Of a stretch of DNA of 10,205 bases, positions 1-8,965 are shown piece by piece (the stretch's first letter is position 1; each line of letters begins with the position of its first letter). The DNA is from UBA8199 sp035358715 (GTDB lineage Bacteria; Verrucomicrobiota; Verrucomicrobiia; Limisphaerales; UBA8199). The stretch is taken from positions 1 to 10,205 of the forward strand of contig DAOPPX010000149.1 in the NCBI GenBank assembly GCA_035358715.1. Direction: 5' to 3'. The notes under the pieces were generated by a model. It was not told the origin of the DNA. It saw only the letters and a program-made list of their open reading frames with translations, and searched no databases. Both the position numbers and the translations under genes were made by a program.

Positions 1-92
1 TACCTTCCTCACCAATTGATGCCTTTCCTGTTCACAAGGCTAAGGTTTGGGGTAATTCCCCCCTCGCCATGCCTCCTCCTTGGGCCGTAGCA

Positions 93-223
93 CCCCCATC
101 GCTCCTCCGTCCTTCCTCCGTTGCTCCTCCGTCCTTCCTCCGTTCCACCTCCCACCGCCAGTCGGAGGTAGAACGGAGGTAGAACGGAGGAGCAACGGAG
201 GAAGGACGGAGGTACGAGCGGGG
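93..223. repeat. Long inverted repeat built from 11-nt GGAGG units
   Basis: Positions 104-152 and 164-212 are inverted copies of each other, matching at 46 of 49 positions (the outer 29 are identical) around an 11-nt loop at 153-163. After a two-base mismatch, 99-101 pairs with 215-217, and CCCC at 93-96 pairs with GGGG at 220-223. Each arm is itself a tandem array with an 11-nt period. On the plus strand the right arm reads GGAGGTAGAAC twice, then GGAGGAGCAAC, GGAGGAAGGAC and GGAGGTACGAG (164-218). The left arm carries the same units in reverse orientation, such as CCTCCGTCCTT and CCTCCGTTGCT. It would fold into a very stable hairpin in RNA or single-stranded DNA. No transposase or target-site duplication is visible. 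It may belong to a dispersed, non-autonomous repeat family, but only one copy is in view. Confidence 0.9.
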
Positions 224-274
224 CACGACCACCGAAGGAGGGGGTCTGGCGAGGGGGCGAATTGGACTCACGGC

Positions 275-502
275 GTCTCCGACGGGTCAGGATGCCTGAG
301 GCTGATGAACCGGCAGAGCCCCACCAGGCGGGTGGATATGGAGGTTGCGGGAGCCGAGATTATCGAGATGGTGGTCGGCCACGGGGGAGACCACATCACC
401 TCCGACCACGCCAATTGGGCGACACGAGGCCAACGGCGGGACGCCATTGACAGCCTGCAGGACGCGTTGGCTCCGCTGCGACCGGGTGGTTGCGGTCAAT
501 AA
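275..502 (+). pseudogene. Remnant of an NPCBM-type carbohydrate-binding module (C-terminal part)
   Basis: The plus-strand frame ending with TAA at 500-502 encodes a stretch resembling the last third of NPCBM domains (novel putative carbohydrate-binding module, usually about 140-150 residues in secreted glycosidases). Visible features are a DG-type turn, then SPTRRVDMEVAGAEIIEMVV (from about 317), then GGDHITSDHANWA with the family-typical D-H-A-x-W core at 404-418. The upstream two thirds of the module and any catalytic domain or signal peptide are absent. The same frame runs back only into the G-rich inverted repeat and then meets stops at 41-43 and 17-19. The tail overlaps the convergent rpoN stop by 7 bp. 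I infer a decayed gene fragment, probably truncated by insertion or rearrangement at the repeat. A short functional ORF is possible but less likely. Recognition is by eye from the motif, without a profile search. Confidence 0.55.
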
Positions 503-1995
503 ACCTTCCGCAGATTAGAGGGCAGGATGTTCAGTTCGGTGCGGTACTTGGCCACAGTGCGGCGAGCGATCACGATGCCCTTTTCCTTGAGCATCCGAAC
601 TACTTCCTGATCCGAGAGAGGCTTGGCGGAATCTTCGGCTTTGAAGATGTCCGCGATCATGTCTTTCACGCTGGTGTTGGACATGCCATCGCCGCTGGCG
701 GTCTGGATGCCGGCGGTGAAGAAGTACTTCATCTCGAAGATTCCCTGCGGGGTTTCCATGTACTTGCCGGAGACCGCGCGACTGACGGTGGTTTCATGCA
801 CGCCGACCACCTGCGCCACCTGCACCATGGTGAGGGGTTTGAGCGCGGGCACTCCTTTGGCCATGAAATCGCGCTGGCGATTTACAATCTCGCGGGCGAT
901 GTTGAGAATCGTCTGCTGCCGTTGATGCAGGCTCTTGATCAGGAACTTGCCGGCGCGGATCTTCTCGCGGATGTAGTTCCGCACTTCAGCCGAGTTTCCC
1001 CGCTGGGCCATTAAATCCTTGTAGGTATTGCTGATGCGCAGGTGCGGGATATGCTCATTGTTGGTCGTGACCACGTAATCGTCGCCGGACTTGCGCACGA
1101 ACACCTCCGGGAGAATGTATTGGTCGTTATCCGGCAGATAGGCGCGTCCGGGGCGCGGTTCCAGCCGGGCGATGCGCGCCAGCGCTTCCTGCACCTCGTC
1201 CACCGATTGCCCGGTGCCGCGGGCAATCTCGGGGATGCGGCGCTTGCCGAGCGCCTCCATGAATTCATTGACAATGCGATATTCCAGGGTGCTCTGCTGG
1301 CCCAGGCGTTCCAACTGCAGCAGCAGGCATTCCCGCAAATCTCGCGCCGCGACCCCAGCCGGCTCGAAGGTTTGGATCACCTTCAGCACCCCCACAATCT
1401 GGTCTGTCGTCAGGCCGGTGGACCCTGCCAGCTCTTCCACCGTGGCTTTCAGATAGCCATACTCATCAATGTTGCCGATGAGCATCTCGGCGGTCCGCAA
1501 CTCATCCGGCGAGAGCGAGGATTCGCGGACTTGTTCGAGCAGCAACTCCTGCAGCGAGGTTTCCGCCACCAGAGAATCGAACATGAACTGCCGCTTCTCT
1601 TCCTCCTCGGCGGAGGTGCGGACTGGCAAATTGGTCTGGGCGAAATGATCGCGCCACTCCTGATCGAGTTGCGCCAGCCGCTCAAATTCCGCGTCAAAGT
1701 CATCCACCGGCTCGCCGGCGCTCTTTTCGGCGGCGGGGTCAAAGTCCAAATCCGTGGCCGGCTCGGTCGGATCGGAAGCTTCGGCGGGCGTTTCCAACTC
1801 GCGGTCGTCTTTCTCCTGCGGCTCCCCTTCGGCTGGAGCCATTTCCTCCAGAACCGGGTTTTGCTGCAACTCCTGTTCCACCAGTGCTTTGAGCTCCAGC
1901 GTGGGCGCCTGCAAAAGAGCGAGCGACTGCTGCAGTTGCGGTGCCAGCACGAGCGACTGCGTCAAACGCTGCGACAGATGTATGCCTTGTGGCAT
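496..1995 (-). CDS. rpoN: RNA polymerase sigma-54 factor
   Basis: Encodes sigma-54, which directs RNA polymerase to -24/-12 promoters and needs an AAA+ enhancer-binding activator to open them. The 499-residue protein has the usual family length and order. Region I (about 1-50) is Gln/Leu-rich and begins LSQRLTQSLVLAPQLQQSL. An acidic, low-complexity region II spans about 51-120. The core-binding domain spans about 120-310, with the typical YGYL and FEPAGVAARDLRECL segments. A helix-turn-helix lies at about 389-410 (VAQVVGVHETTVSRAVSGKY). The diagnostic RpoN box ARRTVAKYR is at 477-485 and contacts the -24 element. The start fits the family N-terminus; no strong Shine-Dalgarno is visible, only GGGG about 16 nt upstream. 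It follows the kinase gene by 70 bp on the same strand, so read-through expression is plausible. The hpf/ptsN neighbours common in Proteobacteria are not downstream. The stop overlaps the convergent NPCBM relic. Confidence 0.97.
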   Translation of the reverse strand: MPQGIHLSQRLTQSLVLAPQLQQSLALLQAPTLELKALVEQELQQNPVLEEMAPAEGEPQEKDDRELETPAEASDPTEPATDLDFDPAAEKSAGEPVDDFDAEFERLAQLDQEWRDHFAQTNLPVRTSAEEEEKRQFMFDSLVAETSLQELLLEQVRESSLSPDELRTAEMLIGNIDEYGYLKATVEELAGSTGLTTDQIVGVLKVIQTFEPAGVAARDLRECLLLQLERLGQQSTLEYRIVNEFMEALGKRRIPEIARGTGQSVDEVQEALARIARLEPRPGRAYLPDNDQYILPEVFVRKSGDDYVVTTNNEHIPHLRISNTYKDLMAQRGNSAEVRNYIREKIRAGKFLIKSLHQRQQTILNIAREIVNRQRDFMAKGVPALKPLTMVQVAQVVGVHETTVSRAVSGKYMETPQGIFEMKYFFTAGIQTASGDGMSNTSVKDMIADIFKAEDSAKPLSDQEVVRMLKEKGIVIARRTVAKYRTELNILPSNLRKVY

Positions 1996-2038
1996 GGTGA
2001 GATTCTATTACCCCATGCCGCCGGCACAAGCAAGAACT

Positions 2039-2054
2039 TGGCACGGCTTTGGCT
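2039..2054 (+). promoter_or_regulatory. Sigma-54-like -24/-12 site, antisense to the kinase gene
   Basis: The 70-bp gap between the kinase stop and the rpoN start contains TGGCACGGCTTTGGCT on the plus strand. It matches the sigma-54 consensus TGGCACGRNNNTTGCW at all fixed positions except one (TGGC in place of TTGC), with the correct 12-bp GG-to-GC spacing. A transcript would begin near 2065, at the kinase stop codon, and run antisense through that gene. It points away from rpoN, so it cannot serve rpoN itself. Chance occurrence is possible. Confidence 0.35.
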
Positions 2055-2065
2055 GCGGCGCCGTC

Positions 2066-5000
2066 TCAGTTCACCGCATCCAGGCAATCGCGCACGGTCA
2101 GGGCGAGCTTCTGAGGATGATAGGGCTTCTGGAGGTAATTCAAGCCGCGGCGCAGGACAAAATCCTTGCCGACTACCTCCTGGCTGTAGCCGCTGGTGAA
2201 GATCACTTTGAGCCTTGGTCGGTCAACCCAGAGCTTTTCGGCCAGCTCGCGCCCGTTCATCTGGTCGGGCATGACCAGATCGGTTAGCAGCAGGTCAATC
2301 CGGTCCTTGCTGTCCTGCCAGACCTGGAGCGCTTTAACGCCGGATTCAGCGTGCAGGACGTGGTAGCCGTGCCGGCTTAGTAGATCGCAAACCAGTTGGC
2401 GCAGGGGCGCTTCATCCTCGACCACCAGGATGGTTTCCTTGCCGCCGCGAACGGCTGGTTGGGCTGGCGGTTCATCCGGGGCTTTGGCCGGCTCAGCGAT
2501 TTGCGGGAGGAAGACTCTGAAAGTCGCGCCGCTGCCAGGCTCGCTTTCCACCTCGATCCATCCCTGGTGCTGGTTGACAATGCCGTAAACGGTTGCCAAC
2601 CCCAGCCCCGTTCCTTTCCCAACATCCTTGGTGGTAAAGAACGGATCGAATATGCGCCGCAGGTTCTGCGACGGAATGCCGCAGCCGGTGTCAGTGACGC
2701 TCAGGCAGACGAATTTGCCGGTGCGCGCTTCCGGGTGCTCCAACAGATGTTGGGCATTCACCTCGAGCCCCAGGACCTTAATGGCAAGCAAGCCGCCTTT
2801 GGGCATGGCGTCGCGCGCGTTTACCGCCAGGTTCAAGAGCACTTGCTCCATCATGCCGCCGTCGGCGTGAACCAGCGTCGGCTGCGGGGAATAATTCAGT
2901 TGCAGGGCGATGTCTTCTCCGAGAATGCGCCCCAGCATCTTGGTCATGTTGCTGACCACTTCATTCATGTCCAACTGCCGCGGCTGCATCAACTGCCTGC
3001 GGCCGAATGCCAGCAGTTGTCGGGTAAGAGAGGCGGCCCGCTCCGCGGCCTGGCCGATTTGTTGAGCAGACTTTGTGGGGAGGGGCGCAAGGCTGCCGCT
3101 GGCCATAAGCAGCGAGGCATGGCCGTGGATGACGGTCAGGATGTTGTTGAAGTCGTGGGCCACGCCACCGGCGAGCTGGCCGATGGCCTCCATCTTTTGC
3201 GACTGCCGCAACTGCTCTTCGAGCCGCTTCTGCGCCATCACGTCCCGGAACATGCCCAGCAACAGGGGCGGCCGGCCGCGCAACTCCACAAGCGAGCTGG
3301 TTTCCTCCAGGATTACCACATTGCCGTTGCGCAGGGTGAGCCGCCGTTCTCTTTGGTTCTCAATAACTCGGTCGCGGAAGCACCGGCAAAACTCCTGCAG
3401 CCTCTGCTCGGGCGGCTCGGGGCTGACTTCGACGACGGTAAACGGTTTGCCCTCCAGCTCATCCCGGCGCAGGCCAACCAGTTTGCAGAAGGCTTCGTTC
3501 ACCGCAACAATGTTGCCGTGTTCGTCTGTCAGGCGCATCCCGTCAGTCGAATTCTCCCACACTGAATGGAACAGCATCTCCGAGCTCCGCAGAGCCGCCT
3601 CCGAGCGCTTGCGCTCCGTAATATCGCGCACGTGCAGCAGCACCGCCGGCCGGTCGGCGTAATTGATGCGGCTGGCCCGGATTTCCACCGGAACCGCCCG
3701 ACAATCGCGCGTGTAACTGACCCCCTCGATCTGCGCCAGTCGGCCTTCCACAAGGGCCTTGAAGTCTCGCGTCACCTCTTCCCGCTGCCCGGGCGGAACC
3801 AGGTCCAACACGTTCCTGCCGATCAGGTCTTCCCGCGCCATGCCGTGCAGCCGGCAAGCCGCCGGGTTGATATCGAGCACGCACCCGTCCGCGTCCTCCA
3901 CGAACACTGCGTCCGGCGAGCCTTCAAAGAGCTGGCGGAACCGCTGTTCGCTGTCCCTCAACGCCTGTTCCGCCCGGATCCGCTCCAGCGCCCCGCCACA
4001 GTGGTCGGCCAGCGCCTGCAGCGTGGCAAGGTCCGCCTGGTTGTATGCCTTGAGCGTGTAGCGCTGAATCGAGAGGAGACCGATAACCTTGGTTCGGTTT
4101 CGGATCGGCGCCAGCATCAGCGAAGCCGATGGGCGGGATGTGTCTCCGGTCGGTGACGCATCGTTGGGCATGGCGAGAGGCTCCTCCCGCAAAATCAGCT
4201 CCGCGCCTTTCGCGACAACCCGCCTCGCCATTCCGCTCAGTTCCTTTGCGTGGCTCGTGCCCGGAACATCGAACCGCCGCCCGTTGCAGTCGGTGTCCGC
4301 GTTCAGGATGGGATAGATCTTGCCTTCTTCGGCGGAATACAAGTCCAACATAAACGCATCCCACTTAAACAAATCGTCCGCCGCGGACCGAATGATCCGC
4401 GCTGCCTCGGCGGGCGAGGTCGCCGAACTCAGGTTGTGGCCCAGCCTGGCAAACGCCGCATCGCGTTGCTCGATGCGTTTTCGCTCTGTTATGTCGTTAA
4501 TCATGGCCAGCGAAACCGTCCGCCCGCCGAACGAAATCGGGCACCACTTGATTTCGACGTCCATGATCGCCCCGTCCTTCTTCCGGTGCCGCCACACGCC
4601 GGCGTACCGGACCTGGTTGTGAGGCTCCGCCCCCACAATCTTATGCAAATACTCGATCATGGCCGGCACATCCTCGGGCGGTCGAATGTCTCTAAGCGTC
4701 AGCCCTTGAAATTCCTCGGCGGAATAGCCGTAGTATTGGACGGCCGCCTTATTGCCCTCCAGGATGGCAAGCGTTTGGTGGTCGAACACCAGCATCGGCT
4801 TCGGGTTGCTGTCGAAGATCAGGCGATACCTCTCTTCGCTTTGTCGCAACGCCTCTTCGGCCTGCTTGCGGTCGCTGATGTCCCACGAGTTAACCACCAC
4901 CCCGGCAATGTCGCAATCGTTCAGCCGGTTCTGGCCGACTCCTTCCAAATAGCGCCAGGAGCCATCCCGGTGCCGAAACCGATATTCGGCCTTGACGGGA

Positions 5001-5635
5001 CGGTCAGGGTTTTTCAGGCCAGAGTCGAATGCCTGCAATACGCGCGGCAGATCCTCGGGATGCACGAACGAGAAGGCGCTCTGCCCCTTCAATTCCCGAG
5101 GTTCATACCCCAGCACGCGCTTGACTGACGGGCTGTTGTGAACGAAAAGGCCTGTCCGGTCTAAAATGGTGAGGATGTCCAGCGTGTTCTCCGTAACCGC
5201 TCGGTAGTGTTTCTCCCGGCGAACCAGTTCGGCTTCGACGCGCCGCCGCTGGCGCCGTTCCTCGGACTCCTCGACCGCGCGACGCACGGCCGGAACCAAT
5301 TGCTCCGGCCAGTTCTTGAGCACATAGTCGGTCGCCCCGGCCTTGAGACTCTCGATGGCCGCGTATTCTCCGATTGTCCCGGAAACGAGCAGAAACGGTG
5401 TTTCGGGGCATTTCGCTCGCGCGGCCCGCAGGGCTGCCAGGCCGTTGTACGACGGCAGCAGATAATCTGCCAGGATGATGTCGAACTTCTCGGGCGCCAA
5501 AGCCCTTTCAAAGGCGGCGCGGCCTTCTGCCAGGACCAACTCGACCGCGAACCCTTCCTTCGTTAGCATGGTTTGGACCAGGTCGGAATAATCCGGGTCA
5601 TCTTCCAGGTGCAGGACGCGCAGTGGACGGTTCAT
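2066..5635 (-). CDS. Soluble hybrid histidine kinase (REC-PAS-PAS-GAF-PAS-PAS-HisKA-HATPase-REC)
   Basis: A 1189-residue sensor kinase with no membrane segment or signal peptide, hence probably cytoplasmic. An N-terminal receiver spans 1-125, with acidic pocket E11/D12/D13, phospho-acceptor D57 and K107. Two PAS modules follow (about 143-257 and 263-385), then a GAF-like domain (about 390-555) and two more PAS modules (about 560-675 and 682-805). Three PAS modules end in the PAC signature DI(S/T)(D/E)RK. The HisKA domain carries phospho-acceptor H827 in GGVAHDFNN. The HATPase has an N box (NLAVNARDAMP, about 935), G1 DTGCGI (982-987), F box FDPFFTTK and G2 GKGTGLGL. A C-terminal receiver (about 1066-1187) has D1119 and K1170. 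All catalytic residues are present. There is no DNA-binding output domain, so it must act by phosphotransfer or protein contact. The ligand is unknown. A sigma-54-type promoter lies just upstream, no Shine-Dalgarno is close to the ATG, and rpoN follows directly. Confidence 0.95.
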   Translation of the reverse strand: MNRPLRVLHLEDDPDYSDLVQTMLTKEGFAVELVLAEGRAAFERALAPEKFDIILADYLLPSYNGLAALRAARAKCPETPFLLVSGTIGEYAAIESLKAGATDYVLKNWPEQLVPAVRRAVEESEERRQRRRVEAELVRREKHYRAVTENTLDILTILDRTGLFVHNSPSVKRVLGYEPRELKGQSAFSFVHPEDLPRVLQAFDSGLKNPDRPVKAEYRFRHRDGSWRYLEGVGQNRLNDCDIAGVVVNSWDISDRKQAEEALRQSEERYRLIFDSNPKPMLVFDHQTLAILEGNKAAVQYYGYSAEEFQGLTLRDIRPPEDVPAMIEYLHKIVGAEPHNQVRYAGVWRHRKKDGAIMDVEIKWCPISFGGRTVSLAMINDITERKRIEQRDAAFARLGHNLSSATSPAEAARIIRSAADDLFKWDAFMLDLYSAEEGKIYPILNADTDCNGRRFDVPGTSHAKELSGMARRVVAKGAELILREEPLAMPNDASPTGDTSRPSASLMLAPIRNRTKVIGLLSIQRYTLKAYNQADLATLQALADHCGGALERIRAEQALRDSEQRFRQLFEGSPDAVFVEDADGCVLDINPAACRLHGMAREDLIGRNVLDLVPPGQREEVTRDFKALVEGRLAQIEGVSYTRDCRAVPVEIRASRINYADRPAVLLHVRDITERKRSEAALRSSEMLFHSVWENSTDGMRLTDEHGNIVAVNEAFCKLVGLRRDELEGKPFTVVEVSPEPPEQRLQEFCRCFRDRVIENQRERRLTLRNGNVVILEETSSLVELRGRPPLLLGMFRDVMAQKRLEEQLRQSQKMEAIGQLAGGVAHDFNNILTVIHGHASLLMASGSLAPLPTKSAQQIGQAAERAASLTRQLLAFGRRQLMQPRQLDMNEVVSNMTKMLGRILGEDIALQLNYSPQPTLVHADGGMMEQVLLNLAVNARDAMPKGGLLAIKVLGLEVNAQHLLEHPEARTGKFVCLSVTDTGCGIPSQNLRRIFDPFFTTKDVGKGTGLGLATVYGIVNQHQGWIEVESEPGSGATFRVFLPQIAEPAKAPDEPPAQPAVRGGKETILVVEDEAPLRQLVCDLLSRHGYHVLHAESGVKALQVWQDSKDRIDLLLTDLVMPDQMNGRELAEKLWVDRPRLKVIFTSGYSQEVVGKDFVLRRGLNYLQKPYHPQKLALTVRDCLDAVN

Positions 5636-5670
5636 ACTAGAGTTTTGTGACTGATTCTGCCTCCCAAAAC

Positions 5671-5686
5671 AGCAACATTAGTGCCA
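5671..5686 (-). promoter_or_regulatory. Candidate sigma-54 (-24/-12) promoter of the hybrid kinase gene
   Basis: On the minus strand 5686-5671 reads TGGCACTAATGTTGCT, which fits the sigma-54 consensus TGGCACGRNNNTTGCW at every fixed position but one (T for G after TGGCAC). The GG and GC elements have the required spacing. The predicted start is near 5660, giving a leader of about 25 nt before the kinase ATG at 5635. That leader lacks a clear Shine-Dalgarno; a GGGAGG at 5665-5660 sits at the transcription start, too far upstream to serve. Placement in a true intergenic gap and correct orientation make this better than a random hit. Confidence 0.65.
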
Positions 5687-5707
5687 TTAGAGGGCCCGCC
5701 ATCCCTT

Positions 5708-5719
5708 CCACGCAAGTGG
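5708..5719. promoter_or_regulatory. Short inverted repeat upstream of the sigma-54-like promoter
   Basis: CCAC-GCAA-GTGG lies about 50 bp upstream of the predicted kinase transcription start. It could be an operator or part of an activator site, but 4-bp arms are weak, and sigma-54 enhancer sites are usually farther upstream (about 80-150 bp). Function is not supported beyond its position. Confidence 0.2.
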
Positions 5720-5776
5720 CGTCTCCCGGCAGATTCCGCCCTGTTTTCTGCCGTTTTTGCCCAAAACCGGGCGCTT

Positions 5777-7186
5777 TCAGCCGGAGAAATCGGCTGCCGG
5801 CGCCGGCAGCACGCGTCGGATTTCTGACAGCCGATAGCCAAATCCCGGCCCGCGCACGCTGGAAAGCTCGACCCTGCCCTGCCGGCGCTGGTAGAGACCC
5901 GAATGCACCGCCGCCTCCGGACGCGAAGCCTCCGGGTAAAATTGCATCGCGTTGGTTTCAATCCCCATGATCGTTCCCGTGTGCGCTGCCAACAGCGCGT
6001 GCGGAATCTGCGCGAGCATCGGGTTGGTCAGGTCCTGAACCATCAGGCTCATGCCATGCGCCCTGGCCCAGCAGGCGCTCAGCACGGCTCCGGTTTGCGT
6101 CTTGCAGGTTTTGAGCGCCACACCCGACCACCCAAGTTCGCGCCCCAGGCGCACCAACCGCCAGTCATGCGCGCTCTCGTCCAGAAACAACGGTTTGCGC
6201 GCCGACGCACTGCGCACGTCCAGCCGATGATGCTCCAGGTCATAGGGGAACGGCTGCTCGACGTATAGAATCATCCCATATACCCGCGGGTATGCATCCC
6301 GCAAACGATCCAGAATCTCATTTACATACTCCGGCTCGGCGACCGTGCAGTTGAAGTCAGCCGACAGCCAGTCCACCCCTTCGCCCAGGGCAATTTCGCC
6401 TACCCTGAGCAAGCGATGGTAGTCCCACTCCGCGTCGGTGCCTCGCAGCTTCACCTTGAGACACTTCAGCCCGTCGCGCCGAATCCAATCCACCAACACC
6501 ACCGGGTAACCGTCTGCCGGCTCGCCGTCCGTCCGCTCGGCCTCTTCCAGCAAGTCCAGCCCGCCGACTAAATGCCACGCCACCAGGCTGTCCGGGCGGC
6601 GCTTGCTCAGGAAGTCAGCGGGATACCTGCCCTCGAAGGAAACACCCGAGGATGCAGCCGCTTGCAGGTAATAGCCCAGGTCGCGATTCATAAACCCGGC
6701 ATGGTAGGTGTCGTAGGTCGGGCAGCCGTGCAATTGCCCATAGGCGTCATGCACTGCCAGGTCGAACGGCGAACAGCACACCAGCGCGGCCAGCCAGGGC
6801 AGCGGTTCCCTGCCCCGCCGGTGCCGCTGGTTGAACCCCTGGAGCCACCCTGGCAACACGGTCTCCAGAAAATCGTAGCCCAGCTCGATCGGATGCCCCC
6901 GGGTGCGAATTCCCGCCCACAACTCCGCCAGCTCTGCGCAGAACACCTTCAATGCGTTGTGCCGCTCCTCGTAAGGCAACCCGCTCGGCCACACCCACTG
7001 CACGCTTAATGGCGTCTCCCCCCATCCTTCGGCGGTTCGGCCCTGATCGTCGGTCACCATCACGCGAGCCCGGGCGCACGTGACCTCCGTCAGCGTTTCT
7101 GTGCCGAACTTGAGAGCCACGCGCGTCCGAACCGGCAGGAAGTAAAGCGCCGCGCCGACTGTGCGGATATCCGTTGCTTTGCCCAT
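5777..7186 (-). CDS. Enolase-superfamily protein, mandelate racemase/muconate-lactonizing type
   Basis: A 469-residue member of the enolase superfamily, whose enzymes abstract the alpha-proton of a carboxylate with Mg2+ help. The N-terminal capping domain spans about 1-130, followed by FDLAVHDAYGQLHG (141-154) at the start of the barrel. The catalytic set is recognisable: a K-x-K motif at K244/K246 (CLKVKLRG), and metal ligands at D277 (ADFNC), E310 (YVEQPF) and D336 or E337 (FLDES). A second-side lysine lies at K359 or K362 (ALKTCKTQTG). These match the muconate-lactonizing/dipeptide-epimerase branch rather than mandelate racemase itself. The protein is about 100 residues longer than usual, with extra sequence at about 155-240. 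The substrate cannot be deduced: neighbours (trpE upstream, kinase downstream) are separated by 228- and 141-bp gaps and offer no pathway link. The ATG fits the family N-terminus, but no strong ribosome-binding site precedes it. Confidence 0.85.
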   Translation of the reverse strand: MGKATDIRTVGAALYFLPVRTRVALKFGTETLTEVTCARARVMVTDDQGRTAEGWGETPLSVQWVWPSGLPYEERHNALKVFCAELAELWAGIRTRGHPIELGYDFLETVLPGWLQGFNQRHRRGREPLPWLAALVCCSPFDLAVHDAYGQLHGCPTYDTYHAGFMNRDLGYYLQAAASSGVSFEGRYPADFLSKRRPDSLVAWHLVGGLDLLEEAERTDGEPADGYPVVLVDWIRRDGLKCLKVKLRGTDAEWDYHRLLRVGEIALGEGVDWLSADFNCTVAEPEYVNEILDRLRDAYPRVYGMILYVEQPFPYDLEHHRLDVRSASARKPLFLDESAHDWRLVRLGRELGWSGVALKTCKTQTGAVLSACWARAHGMSLMVQDLTNPMLAQIPHALLAAHTGTIMGIETNAMQFYPEASRPEAAVHSGLYQRRQGRVELSSVRGPGFGYRLSEIRRVLPAPAADFSG

Positions 7187-7414
7187 AGCTGCTGATTAAG
7201 CCCCAAGCATCCCAGGTCAACAAGCGGGATTTGGCCGCGCGTTTGCATCTCCCCGATGGCATCGGCGGCGTTGCGCCACCGGCTCGCGCAGCACAAGCGG
7301 GATGTTCGATGAGATTATGACGGCGAATGGAGTGCCCCACCCCACCAGGGCACGCTGCGGCACCAAGGGGCTCAGTGCGCCCTCACGCGGCGCTTTGGGG
7401 GTGCAAAACCCGCT
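7187..7414. other. 228-bp intergenic region between trpE and the enolase-superfamily gene
   Basis: I see no gene, RNA or convincing promoter here. GTGCCC (7332-7337) and GGGCAC (7348-7353) could form a 6-bp stem with a 10-nt loop. GCGCC/GGCGC arms at 7377-7393 could form a second small stem just after trpE. Neither is followed by a T-run on the minus strand, so intrinsic termination is not supported. Confidence 0.4.
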
Positions 7415-8947
<1,533 letters not shown>

Positions 8948-8965
8948 GGTAAATCCGGCTGCGGG

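Noticed and set aside
32..271. Short minus-strand frame across the inverted repeat
   Set aside because: Low-complexity Pro/Arg/Ser translation produced by the 11-nt repeat; no sign of a gene.
2020..2036. Minus-strand TTGCTT as a -12 element for rpoN
   Set aside because: The matching -24 position lacks the GG dinucleotide, so it does not meet the sigma-54 consensus.
1042..2199. Long plus-strand open frame of 385 codons opposite rpoN
   Set aside because: It is the mirror of a clear rpoN gene in GC-rich DNA, has no recognisable domain and runs across the rpoN start into the kinase end.
5759..5772. GCCC-AAAACC-GGGC stem after the enolase-superfamily gene as a terminator
   Set aside because: Only a 4-bp stem, and on the minus strand it is followed by A residues rather than T.
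7332..7353. GTGCCC/GGGCAC stem between trpE and the next gene as a terminator
   Set aside because: There is no T-run on the minus strand after it, and a 6-bp stem with a 10-nt loop is weak.
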